Positions 53,555-62,367 of a stretch of 64,000 nucleotides of DNA are shown here, piece after piece (position 1 is the stretch's first letter; each line of letters begins with the position of its first letter). The translations under genes were made by a program, and so were the position numbers. The notes beneath the pieces were generated by a model. That model made no database searches. It was not told the origin of the DNA and saw only the letters and a program-made list of their open reading frames with translations. Source of the DNA: Mesorhizobium sp. ORS 3359 (GTDB lineage Bacteria; Pseudomonadota; Alphaproteobacteria; Rhizobiales; Rhizobiaceae); NCBI GenBank assembly GCA_000824845.1, contig CCNC01000190.1, forward strand, positions 17,917 to 81,916. Direction: 5' to 3'.

Positions 53555-53845
53555 ATGAACAGTCTGACGAAATATTCGCTCGCGGCAGCGCTCGCCATCG
53601 GCGGCACGGCCGCCGCAAGCGCGGCTTCGGCCATGCCGATCGCGCCGGTTGCGCCCCCCGCGCCGGCAATGATCGAGCATGTCGCCTGGGGCTGCGGTCC
53701 GGGCTGGCATCCCAATTACTGGGGCCGCTGTGTCCCCAATCGGCGTGTTGTCTATCCTGGCTATCATTACTGGGGCGGGCCGCGCGTCTATATCGGCCCT
53801 GTCTGGCATCCGTACCACCGCTGGCACCACTGGCGCCGTTGGTAA
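53555..53845 (+). CDS. GCG_CRPN-type small exported protein
   Basis: This 96-residue protein has a signal peptide ending around residue 26 (ASAASAMPI) and the GCGPGWHPNYWGRCVPN block with two Cys, which gives the GCG_CRPN family its name. The C-terminus is rich in Tyr, Trp and His (HYWGGPRVYIGPVWHP), which may bind metals or surfaces. The start follows CGGGAGCATCCC. A second member is at 57015. Confidence 0.87.
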   Translation: MNSLTKYSLAAALAIGGTAAASAASAMPIAPVAPPAPAMIEHVAWGCGPGWHPNYWGRCVPNRRVVYPGYHYWGGPRVYIGPVWHPYHRWHHWRRW

Positions 53846-53939
53846 GAGCCGCCTCGCGCCGCCGGTGCTGCAGCCGGCGTCGTGAAACCATCCGACGACG
53901 AGGACAGGCCGGCCGACGCGGCGAGCGCCGGCCGGCGAG

Positions 53940-55409
53940 ATGGAGGCTGGATTGGCCTTGCCCGCATCAAATGCAAAGCCGCCGGACCCGGCGCTGGTCG
54001 CGCTCCACCGCTTCGGCCTCGGCGCGAGACCAGGCGACGATTTCGGCAAGATCGCCGCCGATCCGCGCGGCTACCTCAAGGCCGAGCTCAAGCAGCAGGA
54101 CATCGCGCTCATTCCCCCCGACGATCCGAGGAATGCCGGGCTGCTGGACAGCACGGCTGCGATCCAGGCCAGCATGGCGGCGGCCATGGAGCGCAAGGCG
54201 GCAAGGGATGAGAAGGCGGCGGCCGCCATGCAGCCGATGGCGGCCGATGATCCAGCCGGTCCGGCCGTGACAGAAGCCAAGCCCGCCGTGCCGCGCGTCG
54301 AGGCCGACATCTATCGCGACGAGGCACAAGCCCGGTTCGACAAGGCGCTTGCCGCGGCGCCCGGCTTCGTGGAGCGGCTGGTCGGCTTCTGGTCGAACCA
54401 TTTCTGCGTTTCCGTCGCCAAGGCGCCGGTCGTGCGGGCCTGCGCCGGCGCCTTCGAGCGCGAGGCGATCCGCCCCTTCGTGCTCGGCCGCTTCGCCGAC
54501 ATGCTTTTGGCAGTCGAGCATCATCCGGCGATGCTGTTCTATCTCGACAACCAGCAGTCGATCGGGCCTGATTCGCGCGCCGGCAAAAGGCGTGGCCGCG
54601 GCCTCAACGAGAACCTCGCCCGCGAGATCCTGGAACTGCATACGCTCGGCGTCGGCAGCGGCTATGCCCAGGCCGACGTCACCAGTTTCGCCGGCATGCT
54701 GACCGGCTGGACGATGGCGGGGCGTGAGGGGCGGCTAGGAGAGCCGGGAAGCTTCGTCTTCAACGCCAACGCCCACCAGCCGGGCCAGGCGGTGCTGCTT
54801 GGCAAGACCTATCCCGACGGCGGCATGGGCCAGGCCGAGGCGGCGCTCAACGACATCGCCCGCCATCCGGCCACTGCGCGGCACATCGCCAGCAAGCTTG
54901 CGCGCCATTTCATCGCCGACGATCCACCGGCGGCGGCTGTCTCCCGCCTGGCCTCGGTCTTTACCAAGACCGACGGCGACCTGCGCTCGATCGCCTTGAC
55001 GCTGATCGACATGCCCGAAGCCTGGTCGACGCCGCTCACGAAGCTGCGTTCGCCCTTGGACTATATCGTCGCGCTGCGACGGGCGATTGGCGCCACGGCC
55101 GGCAACGAACCGCAACGGTCGCTTCGCTGGCTGAGCGTGCTCGGCGAGCCGCTGTGGCGGCCGCCGGGGCCGAACGGCTTTTCCGACAGCACCGACGCCT
55201 GGGCGTCGGCGGAGGGGCTCAAGACGCGTCTCGACATCGCCTGGCTGGCCGCGAAGCAGGCGGACGACATCGGCGATCCCGACGAGATGCTTTCCGCCCT
55301 TCTCGGCGCCTCGGTCTCTTCGGAGACGCGAGAGGCGATCGCTCGCGCCGAATCCAAGCCGCAGGGCCTGGCGCTGCTGTTGATGGCGCCAGAGTTCCAA
55401 CGCCGATGA
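53940..55409 (+). CDS. DUF1800 domain protein
   Basis: This 489-residue protein matches DUF1800: an N-terminal HRFGLGARPGDDF, FWSNHFCVS, and LNENLAREILELHTLGV, with an HPATARHIASKLARHF segment later. DUF1800 proteins always occur with a DUF1501 partner, here the next gene, 19 bases on. No signal peptide is seen, so it may be exported with its partner. Function unknown. Confidence 0.9.
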   Translation: MEAGLALPASNAKPPDPALVALHRFGLGARPGDDFGKIAADPRGYLKAELKQQDIALIPPDDPRNAGLLDSTAAIQASMAAAMERKAARDEKAAAAMQPMAADDPAGPAVTEAKPAVPRVEADIYRDEAQARFDKALAAAPGFVERLVGFWSNHFCVSVAKAPVVRACAGAFEREAIRPFVLGRFADMLLAVEHHPAMLFYLDNQQSIGPDSRAGKRRGRGLNENLAREILELHTLGVGSGYAQADVTSFAGMLTGWTMAGREGRLGEPGSFVFNANAHQPGQAVLLGKTYPDGGMGQAEAALNDIARHPATARHIASKLARHFIADDPPAAAVSRLASVFTKTDGDLRSIALTLIDMPEAWSTPLTKLRSPLDYIVALRRAIGATAGNEPQRSLRWLSVLGEPLWRPPGPNGFSDSTDAWASAEGLKTRLDIAWLAAKQADDIGDPDEMLSALLGASVSSETREAIARAESKPQGLALLLMAPEFQRR

Positions 55410-55428
55410 TCAGGATGGAGATGGACCC

Positions 55429-56640
55429 ATGAGCCTTCTTTGCGAAACCCCAAGCCTGTCCCGCCGCGCGATGCTGATGACCGGCGGAGCGCTGTTTGCC
55501 TGGGCCTATCTGCCGCGCTTTGCCCGCGCCGCCGACAAACGCGACCCGCGCCTGATCGTCATCGTGCTGCGCGGCGCGCTGGACGGGCTGTCGACGGTCG
55601 GACCGATCGGCGATCCTGACTATGCCGGCCTGCATGGCGATATCGCCCTTTCGCTTTCAGGCGCCAACCCGGCATTGCCGCTCGACGGTTTCTTCGCCGT
55701 CAACCCGGCGATGCCGGTGTTTGCGCGGCTGTTCAAGGCGGGCCAGGCGGCGGTGGTGCACGCTGCCGCCACCGGCTATCGCGACCGCTCGCATTTCGAC
55801 GGCCAGGACGTGCTGGAAAGCGGCTTTCCCGGTCCCGGCAATGCAACCACCGGCTGGCTCAACCGGGCTCTGGCCAGCCTGCCGGCCGGCGACAGGGTCG
55901 CGAAAGCCGACGGACTCGCGGTCGGGCCGTCGACGCCGCTAGTGATCCGCGGCGCAGCACCCGTGCTCGGCTGGGCGCCGCAAGCCCTACCCACGCCCGG
56001 CGATGCCTTGGCCGAACGCGTGCTCGACCTCTACAATCATCGCGACCCGCTGCTGGCCGCAGCCCTGCAGAAAGGTCTCGACGCCGACCGCATGGCGATG
56101 GGCGATCAGCTCGGCGGCAAGACGATGAAGCCGAAGGGCGGCCTCGACAATGCAGCCGGCATGCGCCAGTCGGCGCAAGGTGCTGCCAGGCTGATGGCGG
56201 CCGATGACGGGCCGCGCATCGCGGCTTTGGGCTTCGATGGCTGGGACACGCATGTCAACGAAGGCGGCGCGACGGGGCGGCTCGCCAACCTGCTCGGCGG
56301 CCTCGACGGCGCCTTCGAGGAATTCGAGAAGGGGCTCGGCGAACGCTGGCAGGACACGGCGGTCGTCGCCATCACCGAGTTCGGCCGCACGGCGCGCATC
56401 AACGGCACCGTCGGCACCGACCACGGCACTGGCACGGTGGTGCTGCTTGCCGGCGGCGCGATCAAGGGCGGCCGCGTCATCGCCGACTGGCCGGGACTGA
56501 AGCCGGCGCAGCTCTATGAAGGCCGCGACCTTGCGCCGACCAGCGATGTGCGCGCGGTGCTGAAGGGGCTGCTGGCGGATCAGTTCGGTTGTCGGCGGCA
56601 ATGCTTGGCGACAAGGTGTTTCCGGAGTCGGCGGCGGTGA
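55429..56640 (+). CDS. DUF1501 protein with a Tat signal, frameshifted at its C-terminus
   Basis: This 403-residue protein has a Tat signal peptide (LSRRAMLMTGGALFA) and the DUF1501 sulfatase-like domain: RDRSHFDGQDVLESG, FDGWDTHVNEGG, and TEFGRTARINGT. The last 16 residues (GCRRQCLATRC...) are abnormal. A one-base shift near 56588 gives LSAAMLGDKVFPESAAVKP and a stop at 56666, a natural end. So the gene lost one base, or the base calls did. The rest is intact. The pair with DUF1800 is likely a secreted complex. Confidence 0.9.
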   Translation: MSLLCETPSLSRRAMLMTGGALFAWAYLPRFARAADKRDPRLIVIVLRGALDGLSTVGPIGDPDYAGLHGDIALSLSGANPALPLDGFFAVNPAMPVFARLFKAGQAAVVHAAATGYRDRSHFDGQDVLESGFPGPGNATTGWLNRALASLPAGDRVAKADGLAVGPSTPLVIRGAAPVLGWAPQALPTPGDALAERVLDLYNHRDPLLAAALQKGLDADRMAMGDQLGGKTMKPKGGLDNAAGMRQSAQGAARLMAADDGPRIAALGFDGWDTHVNEGGATGRLANLLGGLDGAFEEFEKGLGERWQDTAVVAITEFGRTARINGTVGTDHGTGTVVLLAGGAIKGGRVIADWPGLKPAQLYEGRDLAPTSDVRAVLKGLLADQFGCRRQCLATRCFRSRRR

Positions 56641-56699
56641 AGCCGATGCGGGATCTGGTGGGGTGAGCCTGGGTTTGCCGGTCAGAGATGGCTTCGGCG

Positions 56700-56899
56700 C
56701 CCTCTCAGTTCGTCATCCACGGGCGGAGCGGGAGCGAAGCGGACGCGGAGACCCAAGGATCCATTCCGTTACCTTCACCGAAGGGCGCGGCGGAGCAGAA
56801 TTCTGGACCGCTGCGGCGCCTCAACGTAACGGAATGGATCCTCGGGTCTGCGCTGCGTCGCTTCGCTCCTTGCTCCGCCTGTGGATGACGAGGCTGAGG
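56700..56899. repeat. MITE-like palindromic repeat
   Basis: Two long arms, about 56700-56777 and 56825-56899, are inverted copies at roughly 85 percent identity. The arms share GTCATCCAC, GGCGGAGC and AAGGATCCATTCCGTTAC. The middle carries no gene. The element is of the palindromic kind that recurs in rhizobial intergenic regions. Confidence 0.82.
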
Positions 56900-56960
56900 G
56901 GCCGCGGCCAATCACGAACGCTGGCGCGGAGGTTTCGAACCTGTGCGTGGGACCTTAGCC

Positions 56961-56991
56961 AAAACGCCCGCGCCGTTTGCAGCGCGGGCGT
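56961..56991 (-). terminator. Rho-independent terminator after the second GCG_CRPN gene
   Basis: A perfect 10-bp stem (ACGCCCGCGC / GCGCGGGCGT) with an 8-base loop is followed by TTTT on the minus strand. It lies 24 bases after the stop of the gene at 57015. Confidence 0.88.
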
Positions 56992-57014
56992 CAGTGGCGA
57001 TCCAGAAGCGGTCA

Positions 57015-57284
57015 TCAGCTCCAAAAACCGTGATGCCAGCGGCCGTGATACCAGAAGCCGGGATGCCAATGGCGCACATGCATCGGGCGGATGATCACCC
57101 TGCCGTTCGGCACGCATCTGCCCCAGCGGTTCACGTGCCAGCCCGGGCCGCAGCGCCAGCCGACGGTCTCGACTGGCAGCGGAGATGCGCTTGGCTTGAC
57201 AAGCGGCATGGCCTCGGAGCCTACGGCGGAAACCGTCAATGTGCCGGCGGCCAGGGCGATGGACAGAAAGTGTTTTGCGAACAT
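57015..57284 (-). CDS. GCG_CRPN-type small exported protein
   Basis: This 89-residue protein has a signal peptide (FLSIALAAGTLTVSAVGS, to about residue 25) and the block RCGPGWHVNRWGRCVPN, like the protein at 53555. The C-terminus is rich in His and Trp (MHVRHWHPGFWYHGRWHHG). Its strand is opposite to the DUF1501 gene. A good terminator follows it. Confidence 0.87.
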   Translation of the reverse strand: MFAKHFLSIALAAGTLTVSAVGSEAMPLVKPSASPLPVETVGWRCGPGWHVNRWGRCVPNGRVIIRPMHVRHWHPGFWYHGRWHHGFWS

Positions 57285-57460
57285 GCGTTGTCTCCGTAAT
57301 TCGTCCCTACGTCCGTGAAACGGAGTGTAGGCCGATTTCCGTCGGAGCGGTGTGGATCACATCTTCGTTAGCTCCTTCGACGGTGCCGCCCCGCGGCGGT
57401 TCAGCACGCGTGGTCTCGCGGTTGCGCCGTTGAAATGGGATTGCCGCGGCCGGCATCAAA

Positions 57461-57474
57461 TTGATCCATATCAA
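57461..57474 (+). promoter_or_regulatory. FNR/FixK box (anaerobox)
   Basis: TTGATCCATATCAA matches the TTGA-N6-TCAA FNR/FixK consensus perfectly and is symmetrical at its ends. It lies 94 bases upstream of the PNPOx-fold gene start, so it probably drives that gene under low oxygen. Confidence 0.75.
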
Positions 57475-57567
57475 GGAGCCACGAGGTTCTTCGCTCTAAG
57501 CTTTGGATTGACAAAGGCCGATCGGCGGAGACCGGCCGAAGGCGAGTTGAGACCAGGAGTCATAGCG

Positions 57568-58014
57568 ATGATGATCCGCACGCTCTCCACCTTGGAATGC
57601 ACGAAATTGCTGGCGACAAACCGCACTGGACACCTGGCATGCGTGAAGGACGGACAACCCTATGTCGTGCCCTTGAATTACGCCTATGCCGACAGTCACC
57701 TCTATGCGTTTTCGCTCCTTGGCAAGAAGGTCGACTGGATGCGGGCCAATCCCCTGGTGTGCGCACAAGTGGCGGAACACACGCAGGGGCGCGGGTGGAA
57801 AAGCGTGATTGTCGACGGCCGCTATGAGGAACTGCCGGACCGGATCGGCCACAAGGTTCAGCGCGACCATGCGTGGGCAGTGTTGAGCAAGCACACCGAC
57901 TGGTGGGAGCCCGGCGCGCTCAAACCCGTCACGCCTCCCACCTCGGATAACATGCCGCACGTCTTTTTCCGGATTCTCGTCGAGCAGATTTCGGGACGGG
58001 AAGCCACCGAATAG
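57568..58014 (+). CDS. Pyridoxamine 5'-phosphate oxidase-fold flavin-binding protein
   Basis: This encodes 148 residues from the ATG at 57568, with CAGGAG upstream; the longer open frame is not real. It has the split-barrel fold of PNPOx-like proteins (TNRTGHLACVKDGQPYVVPL, later FSLLGKKVDWMRANP), which bind FMN, F420 or heme. Such small proteins are often part of low-oxygen regulons. The perfect FNR/FixK box upstream supports that. Confidence 0.87.
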   Translation: MMIRTLSTLECTKLLATNRTGHLACVKDGQPYVVPLNYAYADSHLYAFSLLGKKVDWMRANPLVCAQVAEHTQGRGWKSVIVDGRYEELPDRIGHKVQRDHAWAVLSKHTDWWEPGALKPVTPPTSDNMPHVFFRILVEQISGREATE

Positions 58015-58119
58015 ACTGCGCCGTTCGGCGCGAGCCTTGCCCCGACATCGAAGCGTCATCGCCAGCCTTTGCGCTGCCGACATCCTTCGTGACGGCAACC
58101 GGGATGGAGCAGAGCCGGA

Positions 58120-59694
58120 CTATCCGCCCAACGTCGTCACCGTCTTCAGCGCGCCGTCCAGCATGTCGCCCTTTTCGTCCTTCAGCGCCGCCTCGCGCAG
58201 GCGACGGATCCAGTCGGCGGCATCGTCGCGGCCTTTGAGCATCGGCAGCGCCGAAAGCACGCGGTCGAATTTCGACTGGGCGCGGGCGTGGGTGTCGCTG
58301 TAGCCCTTGATCAGCCGGCGGCAGTTCAGGATCTCGGTGGCAAGCGCGTAGTCCTGGCGAGCATGGCCGAGCGCCAAGCCGTACCAGCGCTCCAGATGCT
58401 CGACCTCTATCCTGTGGCGCAGCAGGCGACGGCGCCAGCGGCGCAGGCCGCCGATGAACCAGAGCATGGCGAAGCCGGTAAAACTGTCGGTGCGGATGTG
58501 GCGGCCGCGATTGATGCGGCGGTCGAGGAAGGCGGCGAGTTTCGGCCGGCTCTCGATGTAGCTGCCAAGCCTTGCCGGCAGCGTGCCGCAGAGCTCCTCG
58601 ATGCGCGGGTGGAAATATTCGGTGACCTGCAGGACCGAACCTTCCTTGACCCCGACCTCCTTGCGCACGCGCTTGTCGCGGGTCGAGCGCGTCTTCAGAT
58701 CGGCGACGCGGATCATGTCGTCATAGCACATTGCGTTGGCGAGATGCTTTGCCGCGGCGATGGACAGGGCATAGCCGCGCTCCGCATTGTCCAGCGCGAA
58801 CGCCTTGTCCAGCCGGTCGAGATATTCGCCGCCATAGGCGATGTCCTGGTAGTCGACGACCTTCTTCAAGCCGCGCTCGGCCATGTCGCGCAGCGGCTCC
58901 GGCAGCGCCGCGACGCGAGCGGCGAGCTGCTGCCAGCCCTTCAGCAGGGTTTCCGGACCGCTGACCCTCGCCGTCGAAGGGGCTTCGGGCGCGGCAGGTT
59001 TCGCCCGCGCCCTTTCGCCGATCGGGGCCGCCGCGATGCCGCGCGCGCGGTCGCAAGCGGCGCTGAAGGCGGCAAGGCTGGCTTTCACACCACGGCCGCC
59101 GGCGCCGATCGCCTGCTCATAGCTTTCGCGGGTGAAAGGCAGCGCATCCGAGCCGGCCAGCGCGCCGAGCAGGCTGGCCGATATCATTGTGCCGTTGTCG
59201 GCGGCGATCTTTTCCATGTCGAAGGCGATGAAGCGCTTGGCCGCCGCCTCAGCTGTCGCGTGCACCTTTTCCGACGAGGCGCGGCCGTCGCCCGGCTCGA
59301 TCTTTTCCGAGACGGCGGCGATGCGGTGGGAGGAGGTGATCAGCGTGGTGCGCTCGGGCGTGACGAAGCCGCGGATGATGGCGCGGCCGGCTTCCATCAG
59401 CTCGGCTGCGATCAGGATATCGACATCGCCCTGCGAGGGCGACAATGCGAAGACCGGTAGCCGGCCGGTGTCGCGGGCCATCTCGATGTAATAGATCGTG
59501 GCGCCGGTGCGCTGGGCGACGCCGGCCACCGAGGTCGATTGCGCGATGTAGCCGTTGCGCTCGGCGACGTCGGTGATCCAGTCGGCCAGCACGCCGCCGC
59601 CCTGGCCGCCGACGGCGAGCACGGCGAGTTTGATCACCCGCTCGTCGTCAGAAGCGCCCGATTTCGGGCGCAGCACTGCGTTGTGATCAAGCAT
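58120..59694 (-). CDS. iorB: Indolepyruvate oxidoreductase subunit beta, with DUF6537 part
   Basis: This 524-residue protein has an N-terminal pyruvate:ferredoxin oxidoreductase gamma-type domain (VGGQGGGVLADWI, residues about 28-40) and a long C-terminal DUF6537-type part (LLRHRIEVEHLERWYGLA). With IorA it would decarboxylate indolepyruvate and other arylpyruvates to acyl-CoA, reducing ferredoxin. The gene overlaps the iorA end by 8 bases. It is last in the operon. Confidence 0.88.
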   Translation of the reverse strand: MLDHNAVLRPKSGASDDERVIKLAVLAVGGQGGGVLADWITDVAERNGYIAQSTSVAGVAQRTGATIYYIEMARDTGRLPVFALSPSQGDVDILIAAELMEAGRAIIRGFVTPERTTLITSSHRIAAVSEKIEPGDGRASSEKVHATAEAAAKRFIAFDMEKIAADNGTMISASLLGALAGSDALPFTRESYEQAIGAGGRGVKASLAAFSAACDRARGIAAAPIGERARAKPAAPEAPSTARVSGPETLLKGWQQLAARVAALPEPLRDMAERGLKKVVDYQDIAYGGEYLDRLDKAFALDNAERGYALSIAAAKHLANAMCYDDMIRVADLKTRSTRDKRVRKEVGVKEGSVLQVTEYFHPRIEELCGTLPARLGSYIESRPKLAAFLDRRINRGRHIRTDSFTGFAMLWFIGGLRRWRRRLLRHRIEVEHLERWYGLALGHARQDYALATEILNCRRLIKGYSDTHARAQSKFDRVLSALPMLKGRDDAADWIRRLREAALKDEKGDMLDGALKTVTTLGG

Positions 59695-61840
59695 CGGCAA
59701 ACATCAAACGGCGGCTCTCGCGGCGGCGCTGCAGCAGCCCGATCACGGCGCGGCGCGTGCTTTCGAGGAAACGGTCCCAGCGACCGGGATTGTGGACGAC
59801 GTCGGCGCGGTAGAAGGACGGGCAGAGCACGGCGGCATCCGCCACCTCGCCGCAATTGCCGCAGCCGACGCAGTTCTGGTCGATCGAGGCGACAGGATCG
59901 TCGCGCAGCGGATCGTCGAGCGATTTCACCGACAGCGACGGACAGCCGGAGAGCCGCATGCAGGCATGGTCGCCGGTGCAGATGTCCTCATCGACGCCGA
60001 ATTTCGGCTTCACCACGCGCTCGCCGCCCTTGATCGCCTTGTCGACCAGCGGCTTCTCGCGGCGCTGGCGGTTGAGCATGCATTCGGACGAGGCGACGAT
60101 GACTTTCGGCCCCTTCTCCTCGGTGGTCAGCGCCTCGCGCAAGGTGGCCCGCATCTTGCCGACATCATAGGTGCGGTCGATGTGGCGCAGCCATTTGACC
60201 CCCATGCCCTTCACCGCCTCGTCAATCGGATGCTTGGTCGACTTGGTGCGGTTGTTGGCGCGCGATGACAGGATGTCCTGGCCGCCGGTGGCTGCGGAGT
60301 AAAAGTTGTCGACGATGACGATGACGCCGTCATTCCGGTTGAAGACGGCATTGCCGATCGAGGAGGTCAGGCCGTTGTGCCAGAAGCCGCCGTCGCCGAC
60401 GAAGGAGATCGAGCGGCGTTTGGCGTCCGGCGAGTTGAAGGCGGAGGCCGAGGCCGGCCCCAGACCATAGCCCATCGTCGTGGCGCCGAGCTCGAAGGGC
60501 GGCATGATCGAGAACAGATGGCAGCCGATGTCGGAGGCGATGTGGTGCTTGCCGAGCTCCTGCTCGACCAGCTTGGTCGCTGCGAAGATCGGCCGCTCCG
60601 GGCAGCCGACGCAGAAGCCCGGCGGACGTCCAGGCACGACATTGATGAGATCGGCAGTATCGACGCCCTCGCCCAATTTATTCGGCGCACGCACCTCGCC
60701 CGGCAAGAGATGCGGAGAGTTGGCGCGCAGGAAGGAGCCTATCCCGTCGAGCATGACCTGACCGGTATATTCGCCGGCCATCGGCAGATGCTCCTTGCCG
60801 ACCAGTTTCGTGCCGCGCCCGCCCTTGTGCAGCATGGCCGCGAAAGCCTGTTCGATATAGTTGGGCTGCCCCTCCTCGACGACCAGCACCGCCTGCTTGC
60901 CTTCACAGAAGGCGAGGAACTCATCGTCGATCAGTGGATAGACGGCGTTCAGCACATAAAGCGGCACGTCGGTGTCGCCATAGGTGTCGGCAAGGCCAAG
61001 CCGCTGCAGCGCGCGGATGACGGAATTGTACATCCCGCCCTGCATGACAATGCCGACCGAGCCGTGGTCCGGCCCGAACATCTCATTGATCTTGCGGCTC
61101 TTGATGAAATCCACCGCGGCCGGCCAGCGCTTGGCGACCTTCTCCTTCTCATGCAGGAAGGATGCGGGCGGCAGCACGATACGCCCAGTGTCGCGGCGCG
61201 GCGCCGACAGCGCGTCGGCGACCGACATTGGCGGGCGCTTGTTGTCCTTGGCAATGAAATGGCCGTGGACATGGCAGCAGCGGATGCGCACCTGCAACAT
61301 CACGGGTGTGTTCGACGCCTCGGACAGCTCGAAGCCGTCCTCGACCGCCTTGACGATCGAGGGCAGGTTCGGGCGCGGATCGAGCAGCCACACCTGGCTC
61401 TTCATGGCGAAGGCGTGGCTGCGCTCCTGCATGATCGAGGAGCCCTCGCCATAGTCCTCGCCGACGATGATCAGCGCGCCGCCGGTGACGCCGCCCGACG
61501 CAAGGTTCGCCAGCGCGTCGGAAGCGACATTGGTGCCGACCGTCGATTTGAAGGTGGCGGCGCCGCGGATCGGGTAATGCACCGAAGCGGCGAGCATGGC
61601 GGTGGCGGTCGCCTCCGAGGCGCTTGCCTCAAAATGCACGCCGAGCTCGCCAAGGATGTCCTGCGCGTCGGCCAGCACATCCATCAGATGGCTGATCGGC
61701 GCGCCCTGGTAGCCGCCGACATAGCCGACGCCGCATTGCAGCAGCGCCTTGGTGATGGCGAGGATGCCCTCGCCGGCGAACTCCTCGCCGGCGCCCAGCC
61801 TCAGCTTTTCGACTTCCTTGGCAAAAGACCGTTCGGCCAT
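59687..61840 (-). CDS. iorA: Indolepyruvate ferredoxin oxidoreductase subunit alpha
   Basis: This 717-residue protein has the pyrimidine- and pyrophosphate-binding TPP domains of the oxidoreductase family (GYQGAPISHLMDVL, then FVGDGGFWHNGL). The C-terminus has Cys clusters (CTGDHACMRLSGC and CVGCGNC) for iron-sulfur clusters. It binds thiamine diphosphate and oxidatively decarboxylates indolepyruvate, the transamination product of tryptophan. The start follows GGAGGCAGAG. It lies 44 bases after the MarR gene. Confidence 0.93.
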   Translation of the reverse strand: MAERSFAKEVEKLRLGAGEEFAGEGILAITKALLQCGVGYVGGYQGAPISHLMDVLADAQDILGELGVHFEASASEATATAMLAASVHYPIRGAATFKSTVGTNVASDALANLASGGVTGGALIIVGEDYGEGSSIMQERSHAFAMKSQVWLLDPRPNLPSIVKAVEDGFELSEASNTPVMLQVRIRCCHVHGHFIAKDNKRPPMSVADALSAPRRDTGRIVLPPASFLHEKEKVAKRWPAAVDFIKSRKINEMFGPDHGSVGIVMQGGMYNSVIRALQRLGLADTYGDTDVPLYVLNAVYPLIDDEFLAFCEGKQAVLVVEEGQPNYIEQAFAAMLHKGGRGTKLVGKEHLPMAGEYTGQVMLDGIGSFLRANSPHLLPGEVRAPNKLGEGVDTADLINVVPGRPPGFCVGCPERPIFAATKLVEQELGKHHIASDIGCHLFSIMPPFELGATTMGYGLGPASASAFNSPDAKRRSISFVGDGGFWHNGLTSSIGNAVFNRNDGVIVIVDNFYSAATGGQDILSSRANNRTKSTKHPIDEAVKGMGVKWLRHIDRTYDVGKMRATLREALTTEEKGPKVIVASSECMLNRQRREKPLVDKAIKGGERVVKPKFGVDEDICTGDHACMRLSGCPSLSVKSLDDPLRDDPVASIDQNCVGCGNCGEVADAAVLCPSFYRADVVHNPGRWDRFLESTRRAVIGLLQRRRESRRLMFADA

Positions 61841-61884
61841 CTCTGCCTCCTTCCGTTGCCGCAATCAGCGGCGCGTACGTCAAC

Positions 61885-62367
61885 TCAGATGTCGTGCTTG
61901 CGGATGTTCTTCAGCATCTTCTGCAGGATCGCGATCAGCGCGGCATATTCGGCATCGCCGACATCCTCGAACATCGCCTCGAACGCGTCGTGCATGGCCG
62001 GCCAGGCGCGGGTGAAGAGCGCGCGGCCGTCATCGGTCAGGAACACATGGCGGATGCGGCTGTCGGTGACGCCCTGCTCGCGCCGCACCAGGCCCTGGCC
62101 TTCCAGCGTGTCGAGCGTGCGGCTCAAGGTCGACTGCTCGATCACCGTATAGACCGAGAGGTCGTTGACGGTGACGCCGTCGGTGACCGAGAGCACGGCG
62201 AGCGTGCGCACCTGCGGGATGGTAAGACCCTGCTTACGGAAGTCCTCGCGCAAAGTGGCGTTGTAGCGGCCCATTATGCGGTTCATCAGATAGGGCGCGA
62301 ATTGCTGCAGGCCGATCTGGCCGAGGGTCGAGATGCGCTGGCGCTTTTCGGCGAGCTTCTGTTCCAT
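61885..62367 (-). CDS. MarR family transcriptional regulator
   Basis: This 160-residue protein has a MarR winged helix (TIPQVRTLAVLSVTDGVTVNDLS, then STLSRTLDTLEGQGLVRRE) around residues 50-100. MarR proteins act as repressors whose ligands release DNA. It starts one base into the previous stop and is in the operon with iorA and iorB, probably regulating them in response to an aromatic acid. Confidence 0.9.
   Translation of the reverse strand: MEQKLAEKRQRISTLGQIGLQQFAPYLMNRIMGRYNATLREDFRKQGLTIPQVRTLAVLSVTDGVTVNDLSVYTVIEQSTLSRTLDTLEGQGLVRREQGVTDSRIRHVFLTDDGRALFTRAWPAMHDAFEAMFEDVGDAEYAALIAILQKMLKNIRKHDI

Noticed and set aside
60377..62152. 591-codon plus-strand open frame
   Set aside because: A shadow of iorA and MarR on the minus strand, typical of high-GC DNA.
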